The notes under the pieces were generated by a model that saw only the letters and a program-made list of their open reading frames with translations, did not search any database and was not told the DNA's origin. Positions 1 to 10,020 of a DNA stretch of 64,000 nucleotides are shown here, piece by piece. How positions within the stretch are numbered: the stretch's first letter is position 1; every line of letters starts with the position of its first letter. The DNA lies in the NCBI RefSeq assembly GCF_947241705.1, contig NC_079267.1:62001-126000 (forward strand), written 5' to 3'. Position numbers and translations under genes: made by a program. This DNA is from Saccharomyces mikatae IFO 1815. Lineage: Eukaryota; Ascomycota; Saccharomycetes; Saccharomycetales; Saccharomycetaceae.

Positions 1-3000
1 TGTATAACGTGGTGTCATCAAGGGATATTTGGGTATCCAATGATGCATCTACTTTTCAAATGGCTCGTACGCCTACTCAATTAAGGTATATTAGGCACGA
101 CGAAATTCAAGAAGACTCTATCGGAAGAATCGTTTTGAGAACATTCGGAGAGAGAAATTATGAAGAAAAGGACCAAAGAGGTGCCGCTGATTTTTTAATA
201 TCAGATTCTCAAGGATTGAAGTTTTCGCCTATAGATTGGATACCAAATAATCAGTATGGACATACCAATGTAGCTTATCCACAGTTCTTAAAAGGAACAA
301 TGTTTGCTCATTTTTATCCTTCTGTTAATATTCCTGATAAAGAAAGTAAATACGGCAGAACAAGTGCACGAGAAGAAACTAAAGTATCTGTTGATAACGG
401 TCTCACATGGTCAAATTTGAAAGTTGTTGACCGAGAACATGCAGGTTCATTTGGCTGTGATATCACTAAACCCGAGAGGTGTTCGCTTCAGACTTATTTT
501 TACGATCTAAGAGATATGAAACCCTCTACCGGAATCATTATGATATCGGGTACTGTTGGCGATGGCAATATATTCAGTTGGAAAGAAGAAAAAACTTTCA
601 TCTCCAGGGATAGTGGTTTAACATGGCGGTTAGCCCATAATTCCTCTGGACTTTATACTACTGGTGATCTGGGAAATATTATTATGTATATGCCGTATCA
701 TTCAAATGAAAGTGGCGGTGTACATTCTAAATTTTATTATTCTTTGGATCAAGGTAATACATGGGGTGAATACGAGCTAACCAGACCTATCTACCCATAC
801 AGATTAATCAGCACAGCATCAGATGGATCTGGCTCAAGATTTATTCTAGAAGGAAGGCTCATTCTAGAAAAATCGAGCGACAAATACATTGACTCTTTAA
901 ACTTTATCGTATATACAATTGATTTTTCAGCGGTGTTTGATTATAAATCATGTGAAGAGAGTGATTTCGAAGATTGGAATTTGGCAGAAGGAAAATGTTT
1001 TAATGGCGCTAAATACAAGTATAGAAGGAGACAACAGGACGCCCATTGTTTGGTCAAGAAAGCGCTCAAAGATGTGAGGTTACATGAAACCCCTTGTAAC
1101 AGTTGTACTAAATTTGACTACGAATGCTCATTTGAATTTGCTAGGAACTCAGATGGCGACTGTGTTCCGGATTACAACCTGATTGTTCTTTCTGATATTT
1201 GTGACAAGTCAAGGGGCAAACCTGTATCAGTAAAGCCATTGCAACTAATCAAAGGTGATAAATGTAAAACACCAATGACAATCGAGCCGGTAGATATCCC
1301 ATGTGACGGAATCCCAAAGGAGGGTTCGAATGGCAAGGAAATAATTACCACCGAAAACAAATTTGACTTCAAAATTCAGTTTTATCAATACTTTGATACA
1401 GTCGCAGACGAATCGCTAGTGATGGTAGATTTAAGGGGAGATGCTTATATATCTCACGATGGGGGACAAACAATAAAAAAATTTGAAACTGGCGGCGAAA
1501 AAATAGTCGAAGTTGTGTTCAACTCATACTTCAACTCTTCAGCTTATCTATTTGGGTCTGAGGGTAGCATTTTTTCCACCCATGATAGAGGACATTCTTT
1601 CATGATCGCTAAGTTGCCTGAAGCCAGGCAGTTAGGTATGCCATTAGATTTTAATGCCAAATCACAGGATACATTTATTTACTATGGTGGTAAGAATTGT
1701 GAATCAATTTTAAGTCCGGAATGTCATGCTGTAGCATACCTCACTAAAGATGGAGGCGAAACGTTTACAGAAATGCTTGATAATGCAATTCACTGTGAAT
1801 TCGCAGGTTCGCTTTTCAAATATCCGTCAAATGAAGATATGGTTATGTGCCAGGTAAAGGAGAAATCCTCGCAAGTAAGAACTTTAGTTTCTTCAACTGA
1901 TTTTTTCCACACTGATAAAAAAACCGTTCTTGAAAACATTATTGGCTACTTGTCCACAGGTGGCTATATTATTATTGCCGTACCTCATAAAGATAATGAA
2001 TTAACAGCATATGTAACTATTGATGGTGTCGAATTTTCCGAGGCAAAATTCCCGTATGATGAAGATTTTACGAAGCAAGAAGCATTCACTGTTTTAGGAT
2101 CCGAGGAAGGATCGATTTTCCTACACTTGGCAACCAACTTAGCACCAGGACGTGATTTTGGCAATCTTTTAAAATCCAACTCAAACGGTACTTCTTTTGT
2201 CACTTTGGAGCACGCCGTTAATACAAACACGTTAGGCTTGGTAGACTTTGAAAAAATTCAGGGTCTTGAAGGCATAATTCTCACCAACATTGTGTCAAAT
2301 AGTGACAAGGTTGCCGAGAATACGGAAGACAAGCAATTGAAGACGAAGATCACCTTTAATGAGGGCTCGGATTGGAACTTTTTGAAACCTCCTCAAAAGG
2401 ACTCTGAAGGAAAGAAGTTCCCTTGCGACTCTAAATCATTAGACAAGTGTTCGCTGCATTTGCACGGCTACACTGAACGTAAGGATGTTAGGGATACATA
2501 TTCTTCTGGTTCCGCATTAGGAATGATGTTTGGTGTTGGGAACGTTGGAGCTAACCTTCTACCGTATGAAGAATGTTCTACTTTTTTGACTACTGATGGC
2601 GGTGAGACGTGGACTGAAGTTAAGAAAACTCCCCACCAATGGGAATACGGTGACCATGGGGGGGTCTTAGTTTTAGTTCCCGAAATCGCAGAAACTGACT
2701 CTATTTCCTATTCTACTGATTCTGGAAGAACATGGAAAGATTATAAGTTCTGTGACGATAAAGTTCTGGTAAAGGATATAACTACGGTTCCTCGAGACTC
2801 TGCTTTGAGATTTTTGTTATTTGGAGAAGCAAAGAATCTGGGAAGTGGTTCATTTAGAACGTACACAATCGATTTCAGAAACATCTTCGAGAGACAGTGC
2901 GACTTCGATAACACCGGAAATAAAGATTCAGATTTCAAATACTCTCCTTTAGGTTCTCAAACCGGTTGCCTGTTTGGACATCAGACCGAATTCTTACGAA

Positions 3001-3887
3001 AGACCGATGAAAAGTGTTTTATTGGTACCATTCCACTTTCTGAATTCTCTAAAAACATCAAAAACTGTTCATGTACTCGGAAAGATTTTGAGTGTGATTA
3101 CAACTATTATAAAGCTAACGACGGTACTTGTAAGTTAGTCGATGGTCTCACTCCCACCAATGCTACCGATATCTGTAAAAAGGAGCCAGACTTAATAGAG
3201 TATTTTAAATCTTCCGGCTACAGAAAGATCCCCCTATCAACTTGTGAGGGTGGTTTGAAACTGGATAGTTCTTTTACACCTTATCCTTGTCCAGGAAAAG
3301 AAGCCGAATTCAAAGAAAAATACTCTGTAAAAGCTGGTATTTATGCATTTGTTTATGTGACAATTCTTCTTGTTATTTTCTTTACAACATGGTTTGTATA
3401 CGTTAGAGGTATCAGAAGAAACGGGGGGTTTGCAAGATTTGAAGAAATTAGGTTAAATGACGATGGTCTGATAGAAAACAATAATACCGATAAAGTTGTG
3501 AACAAAATTGTTAAGGCAGGATTATTCCTTTCTTCAATTATTACGTTTGTATTCCAACACACGAAGGCAGGAATAGCTCAAGTTATTGCGAAAATAAGAG
3601 CAAGATTTAGCAATAGGGAAGGTCCGACCTATTCATCGTTGATGCACCATCAGTTTTCAAATGAAACAGATAACTTGCATAATGAAGACATTGACGATTT
3701 GTCCAGTTCTGTTGCCCGAGGTAGTAATCTTGACATCGAGGACGAAGTTATACCATCTCCCCAACAAGAACACGCGTCGTATACAGATCAGCCAGCCGGA
3801 AACGAAGTTCCAAACACATTGTCAGCACATAGCGAAGAAGACGCCAACAGGCCTGACTCGGTGGATCCACGCGGCCATGACAAGTAA
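1..3887 (+). CDS. Vps10/sortilin-family sorting receptor, 5' end cut by the window
   Basis: The frame is open to the left edge (first full codon at base 3), so the apparent start at base 9, a GTG, is not the real start. About 1,294 residues are visible. They show repeated Asp-box motifs of the Vps10 beta-propeller (for example [27 protein letters not shown]), two cysteine-rich 10CC-type segments after propellers one and two, one membrane segment near residues 1110-1130 (base 3340-3410) and a cytosolic tail with a YSSL motif, the type of tyrosine signal used for Golgi-to-endosome sorting of Vps10. The family carries soluble vacuolar hydrolases such as carboxypeptidase Y. S. cerevisiae has PEP1 plus subtelomeric copies (VTH1, VTH2, YNR065C/YNR066C). 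The neighbours point to the YNR065C/066C locus; there, as I recall, the gene is split in two frames, whereas here it is continuous. Which paralogue it is remains inference. Confidence 0.88.
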   Translation, partial: YNVVSSRDIWVSNDASTFQMARTPTQLRYIRHDEIQEDSIGRIVLRTFGERNYEEKDQRGAADFLISDSQGLKFSPIDWIPNNQYGHTNVAYPQFLKGTMFAHFYPSVNIPDKESKYGRTSAREETKVSVDNGLTWSNLKVVDREHAGSFGCDITKPERCSLQTYFYDLRDMKPSTGIIMISGTVGDGNIFSWKEEKTFISRDSGLTWRLAHNSSGLYTTGDLGNIIMYMPYHSNESGGVHSKFYYSLDQGNTWGEYELTRPIYPYRLISTASDGSGSRFILEGRLILEKSSDKYIDSLNFIVYTIDFSAVFDYKSCEESDFEDWNLAEGKCFNGAKYKYRRRQQDAHCLVKKALKDVRLHETPCNSCTKFDYECSFEFARNSDGDCVPDYNLIVLSDICDKSRGKPVSVKPLQLIKGDKCKTPMTIEPVDIPCDGIPKEGSNGKEIITTENKFDFKIQFYQYFDTVADESLVMVDLRGDAYISHDGGQTIKKFETGGEKIVEVVFNSYFNSSAYLFGSEGSIFSTHDRGHSFMIAKLPEARQLGMPLDFNAKSQDTFIYYGGKNCESILSPECHAVAYLTKDGGETFTEMLDNAIHCEFAGSLFKYPSNEDMVMCQVKEKSSQVRTLVSSTDFFHTDKKTVLENIIGYLSTGGYIIIAVPHKDNELTAYVTIDGVEFSEAKFPYDEDFTKQEAFTVLGSEEGSIFLHLATNLAPGRDFGNLLKSNSNGTSFVTLEHAVNTNTLGLVDFEKIQGLEGIILTNIVSNSDKVAENTEDKQLKTKITFNEGSDWNFLKPPQKDSEGKKFPCDSKSLDKCSLHLHGYTERKDVRDTYSSGSALGMMFGVGNVGANLLPYEECSTFLTTDGGETWTEVKKTPHQWEYGDHGGVLVLVPEIAETDSISYSTDSGRTWKDYKFCDDKVLVKDITTVPRDSALRFLLFGEAKNLGSGSFRTYTIDFRNIFERQCDFDNTGNKDSDFKYSPLGSQTGCLFGHQTEFLRKTDEKCFIGTIPLSEFSKNIKNCSCTRKDFECDYNYYKANDGTCKLVDGLTPTNATDICKKEPDLIEYFKSSGYRKIPLSTCEGGLKLDSSFTPYPCPGKEAEFKEKYSVKAGIYAFVYVTILLVIFFTTWFVYVRGIRRNGGFARFEEIRLNDDGLIENNNTDKVVNKIVKAGLFLSSIITFVFQHTKAGIAQVIAKIRARFSNREGPTYSSLMHHQFSNETDNLHNEDIDDLSSSVARGSNLDIEDEVIPSPQQEHASYTDQPAGNEVPNTLSAHSEEDANRPDSVDPRGHDK

Positions 3888-4383
3888 GAGAGTGTACTCC
3901 TGTCCACCAACAACTCTACGTATCTTCCATTAGGAAAAATGAATATAAACTTTCACCCAAAATCGTACCTTTTTCTTGAAGCAACCATCAACCAGCCATG
4001 AACGTAATCGTAAGGATAATATAATCTAAAGCAGATGCACATAACGTGTATTATAAACTGACTATATAAAAAATTAATGAAAACAAAAGCATTTTCTTCA
4101 CCTTGAAATTGATCTTGAACTCTACATTGTTACATACAGACGATTTTGTTTTTGCATTTTATGTATTAATGTAAGCTTAGAAGAATGGCACAATATAAAG
4201 ATGCATGGTATTGCCAAATTCTACCTTTTTTTCATACACAGTCTCTGCCGCACACGATGTGACAGAAATTCCAAGTGATAGGAGCCAGAAGTGATAGGAG
4301 CCCAAAAAAGAACATATATAATTTACAGGAAACTGAATGTGTTGATCATTTCCTTTTCACCCTCGAAGCAAAGATAGGTAAAT
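3888..4383. other. Intergenic, 3' of the Vps10 homologue
   Basis: AT-rich spacer of about 500 bases. I see no convincing frame or structured RNA. A short direct repeat of agtgataggagcc occurs twice near 4276-4302. It probably holds the terminator of the receptor gene and the promoter of the former hydrolase gene. Confidence 0.5.
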
Positions 4384-5263
4384 ATGTTAAATATCATTGC
4401 AAAATTCCACAAAATTCAAGTTCAAGACGGTGTGAAGGTTTGGTATCGTGAAGCAGGATCAGCAGAAAACCCTACGATTTTATTGCTACATGGGTTCCCC
4501 ACCTCCTCCAACATGTTCAGGAACCTCATTCCTTTATTAAGTACACACTTCCTCGTTATTGCCCCAGATCTACCTGGGTTTGGATTTACAGAGACACCTG
4601 ACAACTATATGTTCAGCTTTGACACTCTAAGTGAGAGTGTCGGATATTTTCTAGGTGCTTTGAGGATCAAAAAGTGTTGTATTTATATATTTGATTATGG
4701 CTCTCCTGTAGGCTTCCGATTAGCTTTGAAGCACCCTTCTAAAATTACAGGTATTATTACCCAGAATGGTAATGCTTACGAAGAGGGCCTCGATGACCGA
4801 TTTTGGGGTCCTTTGAAGAAATATTGGAAGTCGTATCAGAATGATCCGGTGTTTATTGAAGCTCTTGTTTCGTACGTTAGAGATCCGGCAAATGTTATTT
4901 CTCAGTACCATGACGGAGTGGCAGATATTGAATCCGTTGATCCCGCTGGTTATACTCTTGACATTGCCCTAATTCAACGCTCCGGCCAGACTGATATTCA
5001 AGTGAAATAATTCTTCGACCACCAGAATAATGTAAAGCTGTATCCGGCCTTTCAAACGTTTCTGAGAAATTCAAACGTTCCCGTACTGGTTGTATGGGGG
5101 GGCAAACGACACTATTTTTAGCGTTGCCGGGGCAGAAGCTTTTCGGAAAGACGTTGACAACCTAAAGATTGTTTACTATGACACTGGCCATTTTGCGCTC
5201 GAAACTCACGTAGTTGCCATTTCCGAAGAGATTATTAATATGTTTGCCGAAAACCATAGATAG
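4384..5263 (+). pseudogene. YNR064C: Epoxide hydrolase (YNR064C type), broken
   Basis: An alpha/beta-hydrolase closely resembling S. cerevisiae YNR064C, an epoxide hydrolase of about 290 residues. Visible landmarks are the oxyanion motif HGFPTSS, the DLPGFGFTETP segment, the nucleophile elbow with Asp in IFDYGSPVG, and, past the breaks, the catalytic His in DTGHFALETH. Two lesions are seen: an in-frame TAA at 5008-5010 directly after TDIQVK, with homology continuing immediately as FFDHQNN, and one extra G in a run of seven (5096-5102), after which homology resumes one frame over and ends at a stop at 5261-5263. The first 208 codons remain open but would lack the catalytic His. An intact copy may exist elsewhere in the genome. 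Confidence 0.9.
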
Positions 5264-5625
5264 TAAGTCGTTTATGATCACGATTTTCAAGTAGTTTTTT
5301 TCTACCTCTTTTTAACACATACGTAAGTTTCGATATGCACAAGAACTATTCCTAAGTATGAATAGATTCCTCATTATATTGCGTAAACAGACTAGTAGCA
5401 GAAATATTACCAATATAAACAATACTTGTACTGTGAACATACCAGTCAAAAAAATGTCGGTATTAGGCTTGACGGATAAAATTTGTAATGAGTTCTCCGG
5501 TTATCGTTTCAAATGGTCTCGTCTTTTTGTAAAAAGTAGGCCTTTGATAAGCCATTCTGAAGCTTTTTTCTTTAAAAATACCTGTTTTCCAAAAAATGAA
5601 CGCCAAGGCGATTAAAACGAAATAG
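5264..5625. other. Spacer between hydrolase pseudogene and regulator fragment
   Basis: An 85-codon open frame (5358-5615, plus strand) lies here. It has no recognisable domain, and I treat it as chance or as an unrecognised scrap. The spacer separates two converging genes. Confidence 0.4.
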
Positions 5626-6900
5626 CTAAGGTGATTTTTCATTGAGCTTAAGAGCCCAAAAATTTACAAAATTATCATCACTCGGCCATTGAGAATTAAC
5701 GGGAGCTTTCACTAAATCCAAAAGCTTTCGCTCAATTGGAAGTATCTGAACTAAATCTTGCAATATTTCTAATGCTAATGCATACTCAAATTGTTCAATA
5801 TCTCCATGGAACCGCATAACTTGCTTGTATTTTAGAAGTATAATACATGAAACACACAGGGTTAACGATGCGGTTCTTATAGGATAACAAAAATTCCAAT
5901 CTAAATGTTTTCGCCTTTCTTTCTCATTGTTAGAGAATTTTTTTGTATAATAGCTCCATATTTCGTGAATTATTGACTTTTCCATGGTTACCGCTTGTAC
6001 AGATTTTCCACTGATTAGATATGGACGATATAATAGAAAAGAAGTCTGAGCTCTTGAGCAGGAGAGCTCTAACATCAAAACTCTACTTCTGTAGAAAAGA
6101 TGCTCTTTGAATATTGAAGAACCTTTCAACCGAGTAACCTGAATTGAAACTTGCTCAAACTCTCTCTCCAAGTTTATGAACTGAAGCTCGTTTATTGTAT
6201 TGGAGGTATATAACTGTTGAAAAACCATTCCCTGCATCTCAGCCAGCTTGATTCTATGTTGCGTAAAATCAAGTGAAAGCGCACTATTCTCATTACCAGA
6301 ATGTAGTTCATAAGGCAAAGGTGTAGTAATATTTTGTAAAGTGATAAAGGGACTTCTTCCATGAATCGTTGCTAGCATGCAAGAAGAACACCACAGGTTC
6401 CAAAATAGTAGGATTACATCAATTCCGTAACCTTTCGATTCAAGGAACTCCTCGCATTTTTCACTGTTATTTAGGTTCAAAACAACAGCAAGCTGCAAAA
6501 AATTTTTGCTCAAAGATAGTTGGTCCTCTAAAGATATCATTATAGTAATGAAGTTTGCCATTAAAACGAGGCTGCAAAATCCATCGATTGTAGGACGGAG
6601 TAATAGATCAGAAACGAGAATTTTCGCGACATTATAGTACTTAAAAGCATTAGCCGTTGGTTTAGATAAGCCGTTCTCTAACAGAAGAGCGTAATTTTCT
6701 ATATTGGAATGATTCAATAACTCTTTTTTTCGTATAGTTAACGATCCGAGGCACAATGCTGTTGAAAGTAAAAACCTTTCATCACTATTTCCTTGTGTAG
6801 ATTCTAAATTTTTTCCATACCGATTTTCCAGTTCAAGTAGACGCAATTTTGGTATACCTGGTAGAGCGTGAAATTCGTTCTTAAATAGGACATCGATCAT
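5626..6900 (-). CDS. YNR063W: Zinc-cluster-type regulator lacking its DNA-binding domain (YNR063W position)
   Basis: The 424-residue frame looks like the middle and C-terminal part of a fungal Zn2Cys6 regulator: helical, with recurring SRAQTSFLLYRPYL and RTASLTLCVSCIILLKY segments of the fungal-specific transcription factor homology region. No CX2CX6C zinc knot is present. Upstream in the same frame are five stops within about 75 bases, and homology seems to begin a few codons before the ATG. S. cerevisiae YNR063W is about 607 residues with a zinc cluster, so some 180 residues are missing. Assignment to YNR063W rests mainly on gene order and strand. Without the zinc cluster it cannot bind DNA in the usual way; it is probably a 5'-truncated pseudogene that keeps an open frame, or a dominant-negative remnant. 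Confidence 0.6.
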   Translation of the reverse strand: MIDVLFKNEFHALPGIPKLRLLELENRYGKNLESTQGNSDERFLLSTALCLGSLTIRKKELLNHSNIENYALLLENGLSKPTANAFKYYNVAKILVSDLLLRPTIDGFCSLVLMANFITIMISLEDQLSLSKNFLQLAVVLNLNNSEKCEEFLESKGYGIDVILLFWNLWCSSCMLATIHGRSPFITLQNITTPLPYELHSGNENSALSLDFTQHRIKLAEMQGMVFQQLYTSNTINELQFINLEREFEQVSIQVTRLKGSSIFKEHLFYRSRVLMLELSCSRAQTSFLLYRPYLISGKSVQAVTMEKSIIHEIWSYYTKKFSNNEKERRKHLDWNFCYPIRTASLTLCVSCIILLKYKQVMRFHGDIEQFEYALALEILQDLVQILPIERKLLDLVKAPVNSQWPSDDNFVNFWALKLNEKSP

Positions 6901-7504
6901 CCGAGACCTTGGAAGGGCGTAATCTTCGTCCTAGTTTCCTTAAATACATTATTTAATTCAGGATTAAACTTTAAATGTAGCATCAATGGCGACTCGTAGA
7001 AAAATAACAGTTTACGTTATTCTGTGAAATTTATAAGGCGACAACGCAACGTTGCACGATGAGCCCAGTGACCCCATGTAGAAAGCATCTTGATTTTCTG
7101 AAAGAAAGGAATATAAAGACTATTTTCCTAGCATACATGCAAACAAATATCAGGTGCAAGTTAAGCTCCGAAGATGCCTTACCTGAAATTTTTGTGGCAA
7201 TCTTCCTTTTTATGCAACAGTTTTCCTTATACTTTCTGCTGGTCATTTGGAATTACGTATAGTTTGTCAAGGCACCTCTGTAAAAAAATAATATGTATCC
7301 TATCATTGCTTTTATGAGGAACTTGATGTTGCATTATAGTTCAAGCAATAGTATATCATGCGTGTATCCAAAGAACTTGAATTCTCTGTGATTAGAACTA
7401 TTGATAAAGCAGTAAAATTAATCGGCTCTCTTTAACTGGCAATAAACGTTAGACTTATCTCCTGTGTGATCTTGTTATGGAGCATCTTTCTGGCGTAATT
7501 TATT
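6901..7504. other. Spacer between divergent regulator and transporter remnants
   Basis: No zinc-cluster coding sequence is visible upstream of the regulator fragment. A 67-codon plus-strand frame (7059-7262) ends in a hydrophobic run (EIFVAIFLFMQQFSLYFLL) and may be a scrap of the N-terminal part of the transporter that follows; I cannot prove this. Confidence 0.4.
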
Positions 7505-8219
7505 ATGAGCGAAGTAATCTACTATATGCCAATATTCCTAACATTGCATGTTGAGTGGGACTCTAAATTTCAAGCCGTAACGTTTATGGCTGCATCTATA
7601 CTTGGTGTAACTGGAAGCTATTTTGCCCCAAAGTTGATAAGCATCGGATATTCTCCTAACAGAACTAAACAGGAGAGTGTGAACGAGTTAGACAAAATTG
7701 AAAGTAAAGACGTAGAGACCGCAAAAAGAAACTCACTGTACAGTAATCAAGTTTTTCTGTCCATTTCCGCATTGTCTATTTCATTGGTAGGACAAGCATT
7801 TATGATTGGAGCATCCGAAGCTTTGAAACACAGATCAATGCCTACCACAAACTCAGGTATTTTTTTTTTCGGCAGGAGCGTCTATTACATTGTTAGGATA
7901 TAACTTATTGGCCTCAAATATTCCGTCCCTTTTTTCCATGTGTATTGACCCAGGGCTTAAGATTCAATTGATGCCCTCAATTGGAGCTATATCTGTGATT
8001 GGCAAGTTAGTGGTACCCGTTATACTGGCCGCCCTTTATAAAACGAGCCTAGGAATTTTAATTGAGGTCGGATTTTGTATGATTCTGGCGGTAGCTTCGA
8101 TGCCGCCACTAATCTGGCTCAGAAAAATGGCGTCGAGTTTTATTGAGCACATGCTGATTACAAGTTTGATCCTCGTGTCGGAGACTATTAATTTACAATT
8201 TATCGCAGAACTTCTGTAG
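7505..8219 (+). pseudogene. YNR062C: MFS-like transporter remnant (YNR062C position), frameshifted
   Basis: Two adjoining frames form one hydrophobic protein. The first (from 7505) has membrane segments, a charged central loop (KQESVNELDKIESKDVETAKR) and ends just after a run of ten T at 7860-7869. The second frame continues with SAGASITLLGYNLLASNIPS and further membrane helices to a stop at 8217-8219. A length change in the T run explains the break. The layout (helices, central loop, helices) fits the C-terminal half of a major facilitator transporter. S. cerevisiae YNR062C, a putative membrane protein of about 327 residues, occupies this place in the matching chromosome XIV block. Substrate unknown. 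Confidence 0.6.
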
Positions 8220-8764
8220 TTTGTTTTACTGCTATTCAATAGGTACAAACTAATATTATTGCAATATTATGGATTTTCTTATGAGTTCCCGTGCAGCACT
8301 ATTTAAGTCTGTTGTAGGAAAACGCCAGCCTTTTCTCACATGAAATAGTATACCAACTACTCTTATCACTTTATTAGGTGATCAGCCTTGTAATATAAAC
8401 AGATTCACCACTTTAAAAGTTTGCAAAAGACAAACTATGCAATATTTTTCTTACCATTTTATAGCGCATAGAGACAATTCAAGCCACAAACCCTCGTTTG
8501 AAGTTTTTCCATCACAGAACCATTCCATAAAGTTAGTTTACTATCCAGTCTTCCTCAATATTCTAGTTGAATTCACTTTTGGTTTATTGTATCACTTGTT
8601 AAACAACCTTCGTCTTCACGTGAGAAAGAAACGATTAAATATCTTCTTCATTTCTTTCAGAAAATTTATGTACTCCCTTTAAAGACAAAACCAACCGTCT
8701 AATCGACAAATGCTTGCTCAAAGTTAATATCAATTTTAATTGATTGCGTGTTCAATATGCTATT
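8220..8764. other. AT-rich spacer
   Basis: No supported gene. An 81-codon plus-strand frame (8437-8682) has no family resemblance and I reject it. A CACGTG E-box (Cbf1/Pho4-type core) lies at 8618-8623, of unknown meaning. Confidence 0.4.
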
Positions 8765-8796
8765 TTTAGGCTGCAGTTTTTTTAGGCTGCAGTTTT
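8765..8796. repeat. Perfect 16-bp tandem duplication upstream of the MARVEL-like gene
   Basis: The 16-base unit tttaggctgcagtttt occurs twice back to back, about 115-145 bases before the ATG at 8911 and just upstream of a TATATAA box. It may be a replication-slippage product or a duplicated regulatory site. Confidence 0.85.
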
Positions 8797-8813
8797 CTTT
8801 TCGTTCGCGAAGG

Positions 8814-8820
8814 TATATAA
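8814..8820 (+). promoter_or_regulatory. TATA box for the MARVEL-like gene
   Basis: TATATAA lies 91-97 bases upstream of the ATG at 8911, a normal spacing for a yeast TATA-containing promoter. No other start codon lies between. Confidence 0.6.
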
Positions 8821-8910
8821 GCTACAATGGGAAAAGGGAAAGGAACTTTTATTGACCGTGACTGTTGCTGCTGATAAGCTTAATTCAATACTATAAAGCA
8901 ATACATATAT

Positions 8911-9669
8911 ATGTCAAAATCAATAAAAGTATCGAGTATCTCTTCATTAGCTTCATGGGCTACTAAGCCCTCTCCTATGTTAAGATATTTCCAAATTTGC
9001 TTATCTGTGGCTAACTTAATATTAGCACTTTTTGCTGTTAACACATGTTACTCAGTGGATCCAATCCTTAGATTGAGCGTAGCTGTTTCAATCATATCTT
9101 TGGTCTACTTTGTGGTAATGAATTTCTTACACGTTTTGTTAAATTTTGGTATGGAAATTTCTTTGACTATCCTATGGTTCGCTGCTTTCGTAACTTTGGT
9201 TTCTGATTTTGGTTTTACCTCATGCTCAAGTATGCCAGGAAGTATAAACTATTACTATCTAGGTCCTTGTAATCCTGGTTCTCCCTCATGCCCAAATATG
9301 CCACGCGGTATAAACTTTGACTATTCAGGTTCCTGTAAGATTGCTAAGATTGTCATTTTCATTGAAGCCATCATATTTATACTATCCCTAGCATCTACTT
9401 ATGTTTCATATTCCATGGTCCTTTCTGAATGTAGGGAACATGGGTTAAGCACCAGATCTATTTTTAAGGCTGGTGTGAAAGCGTTACGGAATATTGTACA
9501 ACGGTTGGAGGCTAGCCTCGAGGAAAGTGAATCTCTTCTGGATCTCGAAGCTGGGCAAAATGAAAAAGATGAAACAGAGGCCATTGAAAATTCGGTTGCT
9601 AGTGAGGATAATTCTCACATCGAATCTGAAAATGCGACCAATAACACAATTGAAGCTTCTGAATGCTAA
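8911..9669 (+). CDS. YNR061C: Four-helix membrane protein, MARVEL-like (YNR061C position)
   Basis: A 252-residue protein with four predicted membrane helices: about 24-45, 49-76, 82-100 and 144-168. Between helices three and four is a cysteine-rich loop, and the tail is acidic and Ser/Asn-rich (LLDLEAGQNEKDETEAIE). This topology resembles fungal MARVEL-domain proteins. Position and strand match S. cerevisiae YNR061C, an uncharacterised protein of about 219 residues. The loop contains a 22-residue tandem duplication (SCSSMPGSINYYYLGPC then SCPNMPRGINFDYSGSC), which would explain part of the extra length. The frame is intact while its flanking genes are broken, suggesting it is still selected or more recently active. 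Function unknown; identification is by synteny. Confidence 0.75.
   Translation: MSKSIKVSSISSLASWATKPSPMLRYFQICLSVANLILALFAVNTCYSVDPILRLSVAVSIISLVYFVVMNFLHVLLNFGMEISLTILWFAAFVTLVSDFGFTSCSSMPGSINYYYLGPCNPGSPSCPNMPRGINFDYSGSCKIAKIVIFIEAIIFILSLASTYVSYSMVLSECREHGLSTRSIFKAGVKALRNIVQRLEASLEESESLLDLEAGQNEKDETEAIENSVASEDNSHIESENATNNTIEASEC
9221..9352 (+). repeat. 66-bp in-frame tandem repeat inside the membrane protein gene
   Basis: Two 66-base units (9221-9286 and 9287-9352) begin with catgctcaagtatgcc and catgcccaaatatgcc. They encode two 22-residue copies of the extracytoplasmic loop, each with paired cysteines. The units have diverged at several bases, so the duplication is not very recent. Confidence 0.8.
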
Positions 9670-10020
9670 GGAAAAGGAGACCTTTGGTGCCTGCTATTCC
9701 TGATGTTACTTAATAAAACTATTTTAAGTTTTAATGGTAGCAGAAGGTATTGAACATTTTGTAGTCAAAACCTTTACTTTTTTCTAGCTCCTATATTTTA
9801 TTAAATCTAGAGTCGCTGTATAGGGCGTTTCTGTCGCCTTGTATATTCCTTTATAGTCATATACTATAATACTTCGTCTAAAAAGTAGTGCTCAGGAGCG
9901 TCAACTTGAACTTTGACTAATAACCTCTACAAGCATCTCCCTGAAAATAGCTACTATGCTATAATAATTGCAATAATTAAAGGATTTTATACATTTGAAA
10001 GTTTACTTAAATATAGAAAA
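9670..10020. other. Spacer after the MARVEL-like gene
   Basis: AT-rich, with no frame or motif I can support. It separates converging units: the membrane protein gene on the plus strand and the ferric reductase stub on the minus strand. Confidence 0.4.

Noticed and set aside
9-11. Start codon for the receptor frame at base 9
   Set aside because: It is GTG and the frame is open to the window edge; the family's N-terminal 250-300 residues are missing, so the gene starts upstream.
5358-5615. 85-codon frame after the hydrolase pseudogene
   Set aside because: Plausible length but no recognisable family; could be a scrap, not enough to call a gene.
8437-8682. 81-codon frame between the MFS remnant and the MARVEL-like gene
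   Set aside because: No domain, low-complexity AT-rich composition, and no supporting promoter.
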